DNA from: Colwellia sp. Arc7-635
Lineage (GTDB): Bacteria > Pseudomonadota > Gammaproteobacteria > Enterobacterales > Alteromonadaceae
Reading direction: 5' to 3'
DNA: 64,000 bases
NCBI RefSeq assembly: GCF_003971255.1
Contig: NZ_CP034660.1
Location: forward strand, 372,001-436,000
Translations under genes and position numbers: made by a program
Notes under the pieces: model-generated
What the model saw: only the letters and a program-made list of their open reading frames with translations
What the model was told of the DNA's origin: nothing
The model's database searches: none
Shown: in pieces, positions 27,597 through 37,392 of the stretch
Position numbering within the stretch: position 1 is the stretch's first letter
Layout: every line of letters starts with the position of its first letter

Positions 27597-28022
27597 ATGG
27601 ATCAACTTATTACTTTCGCAATGAGCCAACCTTTGCTTAGCGGCGCATGGCTTGTCATTGTTTTACTGATTATTATTATGACTATCAAAATTCAAATGTC
27701 ACCGATTAAACAGTTAAGTACACAGGAAATGACTTTTTTAATAAACAGAGAGTCTGGTGTTGTTGTTGATAGCCGCACCGAAAAAGACTTTAAAGCAGGC
27801 CATATTGTTGACTCATTACACCTTAGTAATGAAAAAGTCAGTAAAAATGACTTCGTTAGTCTTGAAAAACATAAAGACAATCCCATCATTGTAGTATGTA
27901 GTGCTGGTATGAGTGCTGGCAAAGTTGCTAGTGAACTAGCAAAAGCAGGCTTCTCTCGAGTAAGTATACTTAAAGGCGGCATGAGTGCTTGGATTAGCGC
28001 AGGTTTACCTGTAACTAAGTAA
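27597..28022 (+). CDS. yibN: YibN-like membrane-anchored rhodanese
   Basis: 141 residues. One N-terminal membrane segment (about 13-32) is followed by a rhodanese domain with VVVDSRTEKDFKAGHI and the active-site loop VCSAGMSAGK containing Cys101. Rhodaneses carry persulfide sulfur on this Cys. The loop here is the six-residue type expected for sulfurtransferases. The gene starts the conserved set yibN-grxC-secB-gpsA (spacings 24, 65 and 3 nt). In that context a link with thiol redox or membrane protein biogenesis is likely, but the acceptor is unknown. Confidence 0.85.
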   Translation: MDQLITFAMSQPLLSGAWLVIVLLIIIMTIKIQMSPIKQLSTQEMTFLINRESGVVVDSRTEKDFKAGHIVDSLHLSNEKVSKNDFVSLEKHKDNPIIVVCSAGMSAGKVASELAKAGFSRVSILKGGMSAWISAGLPVTK

Positions 28023-28046
28023 CACACAACCAAACAACGGATTATC

Positions 28047-28304
28047 ATGATGACAATTGACATATACACTAAAGCAACTTGTTTTTATTGCATGAGAGCG
28101 AAAGCACTCCTTGATGATATGAACATTACATACAATGAAATAAAAATTGACGGTGATGCCGCATTACGTGAAAAGATGATTAAACGTAGTCAGGGTAGTT
28201 CTACCGTGCCACAAATATTTATTAACGACGCGCATATTGGCGGTTGTGATGACTTGCTTGCATTAAATGCGCAAGGCAAATTAGCTTCACTTTTAGCACA
28301 ATAA
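28047..28304 (+). CDS. grxC: Glutaredoxin 3
   Basis: 85 residues, the full length of a class I glutaredoxin. The active site CFYC (Cys12 and Cys15) is a Phe variant of the common CPYC. STVPQIFINDAHIGGCDDL contains the cis-Pro (TVP) and the GG-x-DD glutathione-binding loop. It reduces disulfides and glutathionylated proteins using glutathione in the cytoplasm. It sits between yibN and secB, as in E. coli. Two consecutive ATGs (28047 and 28050) are possible starts. Confidence 0.93.
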   Translation: MMTIDIYTKATCFYCMRAKALLDDMNITYNEIKIDGDAALREKMIKRSQGSSTVPQIFINDAHIGGCDDLLALNAQGKLASLLAQ

Positions 28305-28369
28305 TATCAGTGAAAAACGTAGCATAAAAAGCCATTAGATAATGGCGTAAATATATAGGAAGTAACAGC

Positions 28370-28879
28370 ATGGCTGACGAAAATCAAAACGGCGTAGAAG
28401 CATCAAGCGAACAACAAGCTCCACAATTTGCTATTCAGCGCGTTTACACAAAAGATATCTCATTTGAAACACCAAATTCTCCAGAAGTGTTTCAAAAAGA
28501 ATGGAAGCCAGAAGTACAGTTAGATATAGATACAAAATCTACTAAGCTTGCAGAAAATACTTATGAAGTAACATTGTCTTTAACTGTTACAGCTAAAGTT
28601 GAAGAGCAAACTGCTTTTCTAGCTGAAGTACAACAAGCCGGTATTTTTACTATTGGCAACCTTGCTGAAGCTCAGTTAGCTCATACTATTGGCGCATTTT
28701 GTCCAACAACGTTATTCCCATATGCTCGTGAAGCAGTTGCTAACTTAGTTAGTCGTGGCTCATTCCCACAAATTAACTTAGCGCCAGTTAACTTTGAAGC
28801 ATTATTTGCTAACTATGTACAACAACGTGCAGCACAAGCAAATGTAGAACAAACACAAACAAGCACTGAAACTCACTAG
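28370..28879 (+). CDS. secB: Protein-export chaperone SecB
   Basis: 169 residues. A variable acidic N-terminus (about 1-20) is followed by the conserved [20 protein letters not shown] block (21-40), [12 protein letters not shown], and the C-terminal [33 protein letters not shown] block. SecB forms a tetramer that keeps preproteins unfolded and hands them to SecA. It would serve the many exported proteins here, including the PEP-CTERM protein. AGGAAG precedes the ATG. The gene ends 3 nt before gpsA. Confidence 0.95.
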   Translation: MADENQNGVEASSEQQAPQFAIQRVYTKDISFETPNSPEVFQKEWKPEVQLDIDTKSTKLAENTYEVTLSLTVTAKVEEQTAFLAEVQQAGIFTIGNLAEAQLAHTIGAFCPTTLFPYAREAVANLVSRGSFPQINLAPVNFEALFANYVQQRAAQANVEQTQTSTETH

Positions 28880-28882
28880 TAT

Positions 28883-29890
28883 ATGAGTGATAATTCTGCA
28901 GCAATTTCGGTTATTGGCGCTGGCTCATACGGTACGGCGCTGGCAATTTGTTTAGCGCGTAACGGTCATGACACCTTATTGTGGGGTCGTGATGCTAAGC
29001 ACGTTACTGAAATGGCCAGCTCTCGCGCTAATGAAAAGTATTTACCGGGCAGTAAGTTTCCTGAGGCATTACAAGTTAGTAATGATTTAGCTCATGTAGT
29101 TGCCGCCAGTAAAAACATTTTATTAGTCGTACCTAGCCATGTATTTGGTGAGGTGTTAACGCAAATTAAGCCATTTATGCGAAAAGATGCCCGCTTAGTT
29201 TGGGCAACTAAAGGTTTAGAGCATGACTCCGGACGCTTATTGCAAGATGTAGCTCGAGAGATTTTAGGTGATGAAATTTCATTAGCAGTGCTTTCGGGTC
29301 CTACTTTTGCGAAAGAAATGGCCGCAGGATTACCAACAGCAATATCTTTGTCTTCGACAGATGAAGTATTTGTTAACGATATTTCTAATTTATTACATTG
29401 CGAGCGAGCTTTCCGTGTCTATAGCAATAGCGACTTTATCGGTGTGCAATTAGGCGGAGCAGTGAAAAATGTGATTGCGATCGGTGCAGGTATGGCCGAT
29501 GGTATTGGTTTTGGTGCTAATGCTAGAACGGCATTAATCACCCGTGGTCTAGCTGAAATGACGCGTTTAGGTTGTGCATTGAATGCCGAGCCTTCAACAT
29601 TTATGGGCATGGCGGGATTAGGCGACTTAGTCTTAACTTGTACCGATAATCAATCACGTAACCGTCGCTTTGGTTTAGCTTTGGGTCGTGGTGCAGACGT
29701 TGAACAAGCAATGGCAGACATTGGCCAAGTGGTTGAAGGTTACCGCAACACCAAAGAAGTATTTATGCTTTCGCAACGTATGGGTGTTGAAATGCCGATT
29801 GTTGAGCAAGTCTACCAAGTGCTTTATCGTGGTAAAGATGCCAAGCTAGCAGCGGCAGATTTATTATCTCGCGAACGTAAATTTGAATAA
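28883..29890 (+). CDS. gpsA: Glycerol-3-phosphate dehydrogenase [NAD(P)+]
   Basis: 335 residues. The Rossmann nucleotide site is [10 protein letters not shown] (about 12-21). Conserved catalytic stretches are [42 protein letters not shown] (catalytic Lys) and [23 protein letters not shown]. The enzyme reduces dihydroxyacetone phosphate to sn-glycerol 3-phosphate, the backbone for phospholipid synthesis. It is the last gene of the yibN-grxC-secB-gpsA operon and is followed by a terminator. The usual cysE neighbour of enterobacteria is missing here. Confidence 0.95.
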   Translation: MSDNSAAISVIGAGSYGTALAICLARNGHDTLLWGRDAKHVTEMASSRANEKYLPGSKFPEALQVSNDLAHVVAASKNILLVVPSHVFGEVLTQIKPFMRKDARLVWATKGLEHDSGRLLQDVAREILGDEISLAVLSGPTFAKEMAAGLPTAISLSSTDEVFVNDISNLLHCERAFRVYSNSDFIGVQLGGAVKNVIAIGAGMADGIGFGANARTALITRGLAEMTRLGCALNAEPSTFMGMAGLGDLVLTCTDNQSRNRRFGLALGRGADVEQAMADIGQVVEGYRNTKEVFMLSQRMGVEMPIVEQVYQVLYRGKDAKLAAADLLSRERKFE

Positions 29891-29911
29891 CGTTTAATAA
29901 AAAATATTGTT

Positions 29912-29960
29912 AAAAAAGGCATATTCCACTTAAATAAACTTAAGTAATATGCCTTTTTTT
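29912..29960 (+). terminator. Terminator of the yibN-gpsA operon
   Basis: AAGGCATATT and AATATGCCTT form the stem around a 20-nt loop that contains a small CTTAA/TTAAG inner pairing. Eight Ts follow. Confidence 0.8.
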
Positions 29961-30090
29961 TATTCAGCCTAAAAGACTAATAAGTCGCGCTTGCTGGCTA
30001 CCCTTTGCTCTTACTACTAAAGCGACAGTAACTACCGGCAGTGAACAATAATAGTAACTACACTTTGACTATGCCATAACTACAACGATA

Positions 30091-30555
30091 TTAAATCGAA
30101 TTTTCGAAGCCTAGTTGACGCCATGCTTCATAGACAATAACTGCAGTGGCATTCGACAAGTTCATGCTACGGCTATCTTTTAGCATTGGGATGCGTATTT
30201 TGTCTTGATCTGGAATTTGCTGGCGCACATCTTCTGGTAACCCACCGGTTTCTGAGCCAAATAAAAGATAATCACCGGCTTGAAAGTTAACATCACCGTA
30301 ATATCCGGTTGATTTTGTTGTTACCGCTAAGATACGCTTAGGTTGTTCAGATTCGATAAAACTTTGATAATTAGCATGACGCTTAAGAGCGGCAAATTCA
30401 TGGTAATCTAAACCGGCTCTTCTCAATTTTTTATCTTCTAGATCAAAGCCTAACGGCTCAATTAAGTGTAATCTAAAGCCGGTATTAGCACATAAACGAA
30501 TGATGTTGCCAGTGTTGGGGGGAATTTGTGGTTGAAATAAAACGACATCTAACAT
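30091..30555 (-). CDS. trmL: tRNA (cytidine(34)-2'-O)-methyltransferase TrmL
   Basis: 154 residues, as expected for this small SPOUT enzyme. The N-terminus reads [22 protein letters not shown], the TrmL signature. The knot region has [13 protein letters not shown] and [31 protein letters not shown], which bind S-adenosylmethionine. It methylates the wobble nucleotide of tRNA-Leu species. The gene is monocistronic and divergent from fieF. In E. coli trmL also lies near gpsA/secB, so the neighbourhood is conserved. Confidence 0.93.
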   Translation of the reverse strand: MLDVVLFQPQIPPNTGNIIRLCANTGFRLHLIEPLGFDLEDKKLRRAGLDYHEFAALKRHANYQSFIESEQPKRILAVTTKSTGYYGDVNFQAGDYLLFGSETGGLPEDVRQQIPDQDKIRIPMLKDSRSMNLSNATAVIVYEAWRQLGFENSI

Positions 30556-30655
30556 AGTAAGTGCTTAATAAATTATGTAATGTTTTAATTATACAGTGCT
30601 TGATTAAGCTTTGCTTTATCAATTTTAAACCAATATTGCTGTTAGGAGCTCAAGG

Positions 30656-31582
30656 ATGAAAAAACATCTTGATTCAGACCAATATGCTTATCTCGTAAAA
30701 CTAGCGGCATTTGCTGCAACAGCGACAGCACTTATATTGGTATTGCTAAAACTTTATGCCTGGCTTGCTACTGATGCAAGTGCCATGCTTGCCTCAGCAA
30801 CAGATTCTATTTTAGATTTGTTTGCCTCATTGATGAATGTCGTTATCTTACGTTTTGCACTCGCACCCGCTGATAAAGAGCATAAATTTGGTCATGGTAA
30901 AGCGGAAAGCTTAGCAGGGCTTGTACAAGCAGCCTTTGTTCTGGGCTCAGCGCTATTACTGATGTTTAATGGACTTGGCCGTATTATAAATCCACAAGAA
31001 ATTGTGCGCACCGAAGTTGGTATCGTCGTCTCTATTATCGCGATAGTGATGACATTATTGCTGGTAGTATTGCAAAAATACGTTATCAGCCGCACTCGAT
31101 CTGTCGCGATCAGTGCCGATGCTTTGCACTATCAATCAGATTTATTTTTAAATTTAGGTGTGTTGGCGGCATTATTTTTAAGCCAAGGGTACTGGTTACA
31201 AGCCGACGGATTTTTTACGGTAGCTGTTGGTGTGTTCTTGTTGGTTGGTGCGGGTAAAATAATATGGACCAGTGTTCATCACTTGATGGATCATGAGTTG
31301 TCAGAAGAAGACCGAAATATCATTAAAGACATTGTCTTGACGCATGAAGGAACATACGGATTACATGAGTTACGAACACGACAAGCAGGGCAAGACCGCT
31401 TTATTCAATTCCATTTAGAGCTAGATGATGAGCTATCACTACTGGAAGCGCATAGTATTGGCGAAGCGATTGAAGCTGAGATTATTCAAGCACTAGCGCC
31501 CTGTGAGGTCTTTATTCATCACGACCCTCATTCGGTAGGGGCTAGCGCTAGTGAAAGTAATAGCAAGAAACAGGTTGATTAA
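30656..31582 (+). CDS. fieF: Cation-efflux pump FieF (CDF family)
   Basis: 308 residues with six membrane segments. The metal site of CDF exporters is visible as ATDSILD (two Asp, helix 2) and HYQSD (His and Asp, helix 5). The motif KFGHGKAESLAG follows helix 2. The C-terminal cytoplasmic domain (from about 210) has the HHLMDHELSEEDR and FIHHDPH metal-binding stretches. It exports Zn2+ or Fe2+ by proton antiport across the inner membrane. AGGAGCTCAAGG precedes the ATG. It ends 8 nt from the convergent hydrolase gene. Confidence 0.88.
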   Translation: MKKHLDSDQYAYLVKLAAFAATATALILVLLKLYAWLATDASAMLASATDSILDLFASLMNVVILRFALAPADKEHKFGHGKAESLAGLVQAAFVLGSALLLMFNGLGRIINPQEIVRTEVGIVVSIIAIVMTLLLVVLQKYVISRTRSVAISADALHYQSDLFLNLGVLAALFLSQGYWLQADGFFTVAVGVFLLVGAGKIIWTSVHHLMDHELSEEDRNIIKDIVLTHEGTYGLHELRTRQAGQDRFIQFHLELDDELSLLEAHSIGEAIEAEIIQALAPCEVFIHHDPHSVGASASESNSKKQVD

Positions 31583-31590
31583 CGAGGTGT

Positions 31591-32664
31591 TTATTGGTGT
31601 TGAGAAAACCAAGCGATAGCATTATCTATCGCGTTATCTCGATATTCATCAACTTCAAAAAAAAGCTCATGATAAGCACCGGCTATCACGATTGTTTTGC
31701 CCTCGGGACAATAGTCGTTATTGAGCTTATTTAACTGTTGGCAGAAGTTATTTTGCGCTTCGTTATCTACAATATGTTCATCTTCAGCTTGCATCATTTG
31801 TATTGGCAACGACAATTTATCAAGATCGTCGAATAAATTTTGTGAATTTTTTATTGCTTGTGCTAACCAGTTGAATGTTACGCCGCCCAGTTTTAATTCT
31901 GTACGCTCCTCATACAAAGCACGAAAACGTTGAAAGCGCGTCTGTGAATGCATTAAGCGATTATCGGCAAATGAGCTTTTGTTTACATCGCTTTGTCCAA
32001 AGAAATACCAAGGAGTATCGGATAACAAATTGTTTATTGTTGCACCGCTCTTGATTAGCGAAACCGCTAGCCAATTGGGTACTCCACCACTGGCAATAGC
32101 GATCATCGGTGAACTCAAACTTAACGCTTTTACTTTATGTGGGTATAGCTGGAGATATCTCAAAGCGATAGCGCCGCCCATCGAATGCGCTAACATAAAA
32201 GCGTTTTGCGAATGCTGTGGATATTGTGCAGGTAAAACTCGACTGACTAATTGCTGCAAGTCTGCTGCATAATGGTCAAAATCAGCAATGTAGCCCTGTA
32301 AACGATTAGCCGTTAAACGCGTTGACAGGCCTTGTCCGCGATGATCGATGATAACACTGTCGTAACCTTGGTTATCTAAGTCAAAAGCGAGTTCTTGATA
32401 TTTTAGGTAACTTTCTGAACGACCAGGTACAATAATGACGTAAGGTTTTTCAGGACGTTTAAAATTAGCAGCATAGGCAATATCAATATTATCACCTGTT
32501 TTAAACGAAGCTTGATGGACGGATTGCCAAAAAACCTCAATGGCCTCAACCTTTTCTAAAGTAAGCGCTCGCTTACTCGCTACGCTTTTTGCGTTTGCCA
32601 TTGATGAAATTCCTAATAAGAACAAAATAAATAAAACGAAACAATTAATATTTTTATTATGCAT
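31591..32664 (-). CDS. PldB-like alpha/beta hydrolase (lysophospholipase)
   Basis: 357 residues. The signal peptide covers about 1-25 (ending in SSMANAK). The alpha/beta-hydrolase core has VIVPGRSESYLKYQELA, VIIDHRGQGLSTR, the nucleophile elbow AHSMGGAIALRYL with the catalytic Ser, an Asp in MMQAEDEHIVDNE, and the His in GAYHELFFE. This set is typical of monoacylglycerol lipase/lysophospholipase L2 (PldB). It is predicted to be periplasmic, unlike cytoplasmic homologues. It overlaps the end of cpxA by 8 nt, so it is probably the third gene of the cpxRA operon. A role in membrane lipid repair during envelope stress is an inference. Confidence 0.8.
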   Translation of the reverse strand: MHNKNINCFVLFILFLLGISSMANAKSVASKRALTLEKVEAIEVFWQSVHQASFKTGDNIDIAYAANFKRPEKPYVIIVPGRSESYLKYQELAFDLDNQGYDSVIIDHRGQGLSTRLTANRLQGYIADFDHYAADLQQLVSRVLPAQYPQHSQNAFMLAHSMGGAIALRYLQLYPHKVKALSLSSPMIAIASGGVPNWLAVSLIKSGATINNLLSDTPWYFFGQSDVNKSSFADNRLMHSQTRFQRFRALYEERTELKLGGVTFNWLAQAIKNSQNLFDDLDKLSLPIQMMQAEDEHIVDNEAQNNFCQQLNKLNNDYCPEGKTIVIAGAYHELFFEVDEYRDNAIDNAIAWFSQHQ

Positions 32665-34062
32665 GAGTGTTATTTTTACTGATCGTTAAGGGTAATTCAA
32701 TAGTAACAGTTAAGCCATTGTTAATGTTATTTTTGGCACTGATATGGCCATTGTGGGCAGCAATTGCCTGTTTTGCTATTGCCATGCCTAATCCTGTGCC
32801 ACCTGTAGCGCGATCACGTGCTTGAGCAACTCGGTAGAAAGGTTCAAACAATCTAGGTAAGTCGGCAGCAGGCACACCGATACCTTGATCGATAATGTCG
32901 ATAGCAAAGTGTGTGTTAGTCTTGGTTAAGTTAACGCTAAGCTCGTCGCTTTCATGACTATATTTTACCGCATTGATTAGAATATTATTAATGGCGCTAG
33001 ACAATAAATTAGCATCCGCTTGTAGCAACGCAGTGCCTTCGCTATGCAAGGTAATAGTTATTGATTTTTCATTAGCAATATATTGTGCGTCTTCAATACA
33101 TAGAGTGAGTAGCTGGTTAAGATCGACGGCCATTAATTCCATTTGATTGATGGTGTTTTCCATACGTGATAAAGAAAGCACACTGGCAATCATTTCATCT
33201 AGTCGAGTCACCTCAAGTTCACAACGCTGTAAATGTTTGTGTAGTATTTCCGGACTAATATTGTCTTGCTGGGCTAATCCAAGTGCAATTTGTAGTCTGG
33301 TCATGGGGGAGCGTAATTCATGAGAAACATCGGCCATAAGTCGTTGATGTGAACCAATGTTTTGTTCTAATTTTTCAGCCATTAAGTTGAAGCTGACAGC
33401 ACAAGCACCAATTTCATCATTGCGTTGCGCTATTAAAGGCATGCGGGAGCTAAATTCTCCATCACCGAAACGTACAGCCGCTTTTTGCATGGCTATTAAG
33501 GGCTTGGTTAATGAACGAGTCAATAACCACAGTAGAATAGTGCTGATGATAATGGGAATAGCTAAACGTATCCAGTTCGGCATACCACGGATGAAATTGC
33601 CAAAGTGAGGCTTGCGGTCACGACTTGCAAGAAACAACTGATAAGGTGTACCTTTAATATCAACGCTTAAGGGGCCAGTCATTCGATAAAACTCAAACTT
33701 TACTGTAGCCATACTTTCTAAATTATTTTCGACTAAAAATCGCTGTAAACTTTCAATTTGCCATTTGTCTGAAGAGTAGACTTCATTGGTTAGCATATTT
33801 TTTAGCAGTAATTCTCGCTCGGCTCTTCTTGATAGAACGGATAGCACAGCTTTCGGTGTTGAGGGGCATCACGCTTGATGAGTTTGTCAATACGTTCTAT
33901 TTTAACTATATCGCCACGATGGCTAGGTGCAATAAAGCTTTTTGTTCTAAATTGTTCAGACACTAGCCGAGTGATACCGGTGGTCAATACAACAATTAAC
34001 CAAAAGCAGAGAAATAGTTTAGCGCCAATCGAGGAAAACTTACTGGGTATTTTTAGTTTCAA
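32657..34062 (-). pseudogene. cpxA: CpxA-like sensor histidine kinase, frameshifted
   Basis: The frame from 34062 (ATG overlapping the cpxR stop) encodes residues 1-86, with the first membrane segment (about 14-34), and then stops at 33802. A second frame, read from a GTG at 33847 and open upstream of it, encodes the rest: periplasmic region, second membrane segment, HAMP, H-box SHELRSPMTRLQ, N-box, and G-boxes IIDQGIGVP and GGTGLGMAIA. Restoring one base in the three-T run at 33851-33853 (plus strand) joins RDAPQHRK to AVLSVLSRRAERELLLK and gives one protein of about 468 residues, the normal CpxA size. The break is therefore a single-base deletion or sequencing error. CpxA would phosphorylate CpxR in response to envelope stress. 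Confidence 0.85.
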
Positions 34063-34760
34063 TTAAGCTCTCCTGCCAAGAAAATATAACCCGCCCCTCG
34101 GATAGTCTTAAGTTTATCTGTCGGACTAAAAGGTAATAATTTGCGTCTGATATTACTAACATGCATGTCAATACTGCGGTCAAAAGCACTAAGTTTTCGC
34201 TTTAATACTTGCTCAGATATTTCACTTTTGCTGACAATTTCTCCTGGCTTTGACATTAAATGTTCAATTATTTGGTATTCAGTACCAGTAAGTTCGATAA
34301 CTTGCTCATGGCAAGTGACCTGACGTGTAGCATGGTTAAGTAGAACACCGTTTACAGCAAGCGCTGAGCATTGCTCTTTACTATTTTTTACAATATTTAT
34401 ACGGCGAAGAATAGCGTTAATACGAGCAAGTAATTCGCGGTGCTGAAAGGGTTTGGGTAAGTAATCGTCAGCGCCAAGTTCTAAACCTAAAATTCGGTCG
34501 GCGTTGTCACCTTTAGCTGTTAGCATGAGTATGGGGGTTTTGTGATTGCCGCCTAGGGCTTTTAGCACTTCAAAACCTGTTAAACCAGGCATCATTACAT
34601 CCAATAGAATAAGTGAAATGCTATCATCAAAAGCTTTTTCTAATCCGCTTATGCCATCATGACAACAGATCAGCTCGAAACCTTCTGTAGCGAGATAATC
34701 AGATAACAGTTCAGCCAATTCTTTGTCATCATCTATTAATAGAAGTTTATGTTTTTTCAT
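34059..34760 (-). CDS. cpxR: CpxR-like OmpR-family response regulator
   Basis: 233 residues. The receiver domain has the acidic DDD (10-12), phospho-acceptor Asp54 in LLDVMMPG, Thr in LMLTAKG and Lys in PKPF. The C-terminal winged helix (from about 135) has LTGTEYQIIEHLMSKPGEIVS and SIDMHVSNIRRKL...IRGAGYIF, typical of OmpR-type DNA binding. The stop overlaps the cpxA start by ATGA. A CpxR-type box lies 69 nt upstream of the start, shared with the divergent cpxP-like gene, which fits autoregulation. Confidence 0.9.
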   Translation of the reverse strand: MKKHKLLLIDDDKELAELLSDYLATEGFELICCHDGISGLEKAFDDSISLILLDVMMPGLTGFEVLKALGGNHKTPILMLTAKGDNADRILGLELGADDYLPKPFQHRELLARINAILRRINIVKNSKEQCSALAVNGVLLNHATRQVTCHEQVIELTGTEYQIIEHLMSKPGEIVSKSEISEQVLKRKLSAFDRSIDMHVSNIRRKLLPFSPTDKLKTIRGAGYIFLAGELN

Positions 34761-34828
34761 TGTTATTCTCGCTCATCGCTAATGTTTCACCATCATAATA
34801 CCGTATAAATTAATCGCTATTTAGGATC

Positions 34829-34844
34829 TTTACATAACATTTAC
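34829..34844 (-). promoter_or_regulatory. CpxR box between cpxR and cpxP-like gene
   Basis: On the minus strand the site reads GTAAA-TGTTAT-GTAAA, two direct copies of the CpxR half-site separated by 6 nt (the known consensus allows about 4-8). It is 69 nt from the cpxR start and 66 nt from the cpxP-like start, suited to control both. Confidence 0.75.
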
Positions 34845-34909
34845 GTTGGTTTGCGTTTCTTTTCGTTGCACAAATTATACTGATGTTGAATTCATTGAGG
34901 AGCAAAATT

Positions 34910-35401
34910 ATGAAAACAAACAAATTAAATTTTAGCGTAAAGCCATTGGTAGCAATGAGTGTGATTGTTCTTGCTATAACGAGTATTACCGTCAGTGCTT
35001 TGGGCCATAAAGATGATGACCATAACCATAAAAGTAAAATGGATTACCAACAAGGTGAAAGTAATGAATATCATCGCAAAGGTAAAAATCGCTTACACCG
35101 TCTAGTTAAAAAACTGGATTTGAGTGATGAACAAAAAGCTCAAGTTAAAGACATTTTTGCCAAGATGTCTGCAAAGCACAAAAATGATTCTGCGGGGCTA
35201 AAAGAGCAAATGCAGTCACTTATGCAAGCAAGCGAGTTTGATGAAAATAAATTTGAAGCTATTCATTTAAAGCGCCAAGAAAATTTTCAAAAAATGGCGA
35301 TGGAAAAAGCCAAAACCCGTCACGCTATTATGCAAGTACTAACAGCTGAGCAACAAGAAGAATTTTTAGCTATGGGTAAGCAGCGCAGAAGATCACGTTA
35401 A
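34910..35401 (+). CDS. CpxP/Spy-like periplasmic LTxxQ protein
   Basis: 163 residues from the ATG at 34910, chosen over an upstream in-frame ATG (34883) because GAGGAG lies 7 nt before it. The signal peptide is about residues 1-32 (LAITSITVSALG). The mature protein is His-rich at first (HKDDDHNHKSK), then basic and helical with two LTxxQ-like motifs, LSDEQ and LTAEQ, as in CpxP and Spy. Such proteins are periplasmic chaperones or inhibitors of CpxA. Divergence from cpxR with a shared CpxR box supports this. It overlaps the convergent M56 gene by 9 nt at its 3' end. Confidence 0.85.
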   Translation: MKTNKLNFSVKPLVAMSVIVLAITSITVSALGHKDDDHNHKSKMDYQQGESNEYHRKGKNRLHRLVKKLDLSDEQKAQVKDIFAKMSAKHKNDSAGLKEQMQSLMQASEFDENKFEAIHLKRQENFQKMAMEKAKTRHAIMQVLTAEQQEEFLAMGKQRRRSR

Positions 35402-37351
35402 TAGGCTAAACGAAAATATTTTCGACATTTTGCTTTCTACCGCACGGCCATTTTCTTTGGCTGGTAGAAAGCGCCATTTTTCCATCGCGTTTCGAATGGT
35501 GTTACGAAAGTAATTTACTTTACTTTTACTTTCAAACTTAAGATCTCTGACACGACCATTCTTATCAATATTAAATTCAACCATTATCTCTAACTCTATC
35601 CCTTTTCTTTTTGCTGAAGAAGGATATTTAGGTTCAACCGAATTAATAAGTTTCGCTGCGATATCAGTGGCCGTCTGCTTTGTGTATTTATAGGTAGTAT
35701 TATTTGCTTTTTTAGGGCTAAAATTTGCAGCGTTCAGTGTGCCATTCACCAAACTTTTTCTATTAGCTTTAGCGTAATGTGCTTTATTCAAGGTGCTAAA
35801 ATGAGGACTCTGTGAAGTGCTGGGCTCAACTAATAAAGATGCAAGCTGTTGAGAATAAGCGTTTGTTTTTTTGCTATTATGTTTAGTTTCGCTAGACTCT
35901 ATGGCCAATTCAGCCGCAGACTTCGCTTTACTCATTTTAATATCTTGTTTAGCTTGGGTTTGAACTTTTAGTTCAGTGTGATGTTTTACTGAATTTTTTG
36001 TGTTGCTCGAACCGGCTATCACAATCGGTAATTCGTTATAATAGTCTGGGTTAGCTTTATGGCTAACAGCATTCGTTTCAATGATTAGTGTGCTAGGTTG
36101 AATGTTAACACTTTGTATTTTTTGTTCCGGCAATGACGCTACTGTTTGTTCTGCAACGCTTGATGTTTTTTCATCTGTATTTAAGCTATCAATGGCCAAC
36201 AGTTGACTCGCAAGCGAGCTATTAGCCTTTAAGTGTTCGAAGGCAAGAGGAACATAAGCAATGGTGTTTTTATTTAACTCTTTAGCTGAGTTATAAATTG
36301 AAATACTACCTGACTGTAAATCTATAACGGGCAATATCAGCATGTGTTTTGAAAATACGAAAACAAAGGTTAATAAAATGGTAAAAGATGCTAACCATTT
36401 TCCTGAATTTGTCGTTTTAGTGCAGTGTTGTTGATCGAGTAAACGCACAACCCGCTGTTTTAAATCTCCGCCAGATGCTGCCATGGCCATATTTGGAATG
36501 GTATGTTGACGGTGCTTTTGGCATAGAGATGCTGTGTCTGCTAGGGTATGCGCATAGGCAACTGAACTACCACTATGTTGTACAGCAATATCATCGCTAC
36601 AGTATTCTCTTTCATTACGCATTTGTTTCGAAACCCAACTAACTGCTGGGTGAAAGAACAATAAAATATCGACAAGTGTTTGTAAAAAATTAACCAAATA
36701 ATCGTGACGTCTAATATGAGCTAGCTCATGCAGTAATAGCATATCTAGCTGTGCTGGCGATAGACCTGATAGCATACTAAATGGGATCAGCACGACTGGC
36801 TTTAACCAACCAATGGCCATAGGCACGTTGGTTTTACTCGACAATAATAAAACAATATTTTTTGATAACCCAACTTTATTAATTAAGGTATCAAAGCGGA
36901 TTTGTAGTGCCTTATCAACCGCAATAGATCCCTGTAAAGGCAATTTATTAACATGATAGAGCTCGATGATAAGCTTAAGTGAAAGTGTTGTAACAATCGC
37001 TAACCAAACCATTGCAATCGCAGGTAAATATTCTAACCACTCCACATACCAAACATTGGCTTGTATTTGTTCTAAATAAAAGTGTTGGTCGAGTAAGGGG
37101 AGGGCATCAACAAAGTTACTTGCTTGGCGATATTCAATATCGTAAACAATAAAAAAAGTGATAAACGGCAGAATTAAATTGGCTAGCATAGCCATGGAGC
37201 TCAAAGCGTAGCGCAATTGAGACTTTTGATATGAAATTAACGACAGTAAAACTTTTAACACCAACGCAACTAAAGCTCCCTGCCACAAAAAGTGGATAAG
37301 AGTTATGGCTAAAGCAGCTAATAATGGATTGTTTATTAAGCTTTCCTGCAT
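35393..37351 (-). CDS. BlaR1/M56-family membrane peptidase with C-terminal TonB domain
   Basis: 652 residues. Four to five membrane segments fall in the first 330 residues, with the zinc-protease motif HELAH (208-212) on the cytoplasmic loop and EREYCSDDIAV following. The central region (about 330-560) is long, low-complexity and predicted periplasmic. The last 90 residues (SVEPKYPSSAKRKGIELEIMVEF, WRFLPA) are a TonB C-terminal domain. M56 peptidases of the BlaR1 type cleave the BlaI-type repressor encoded just upstream. A TonB tail in place of the penicillin-binding sensor is a known variant. What it senses or energises is unknown. It is the second gene of the blaI-M56 pair, with a gap of 41 nt. 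Confidence 0.85.
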   Translation of the reverse strand: MQESLINNPLLAALAITLIHFLWQGALVALVLKVLLSLISYQKSQLRYALSSMAMLANLILPFITFFIVYDIEYRQASNFVDALPLLDQHFYLEQIQANVWYVEWLEYLPAIAMVWLAIVTTLSLKLIIELYHVNKLPLQGSIAVDKALQIRFDTLINKVGLSKNIVLLLSSKTNVPMAIGWLKPVVLIPFSMLSGLSPAQLDMLLLHELAHIRRHDYLVNFLQTLVDILLFFHPAVSWVSKQMRNEREYCSDDIAVQHSGSSVAYAHTLADTASLCQKHRQHTIPNMAMAASGGDLKQRVVRLLDQQHCTKTTNSGKWLASFTILLTFVFVFSKHMLILPVIDLQSGSISIYNSAKELNKNTIAYVPLAFEHLKANSSLASQLLAIDSLNTDEKTSSVAEQTVASLPEQKIQSVNIQPSTLIIETNAVSHKANPDYYNELPIVIAGSSNTKNSVKHHTELKVQTQAKQDIKMSKAKSAAELAIESSETKHNSKKTNAYSQQLASLLVEPSTSQSPHFSTLNKAHYAKANRKSLVNGTLNAANFSPKKANNTTYKYTKQTATDIAAKLINSVEPKYPSSAKRKGIELEIMVEFNIDKNGRVRDLKFESKSKVNYFRNTIRNAMEKWRFLPAKENGRAVESKMSKIFSFSLLT

Positions 37352-37392
37352 AATTTCTAGTTTTAAGTACCTTACTTATAGATGTAAATTTA

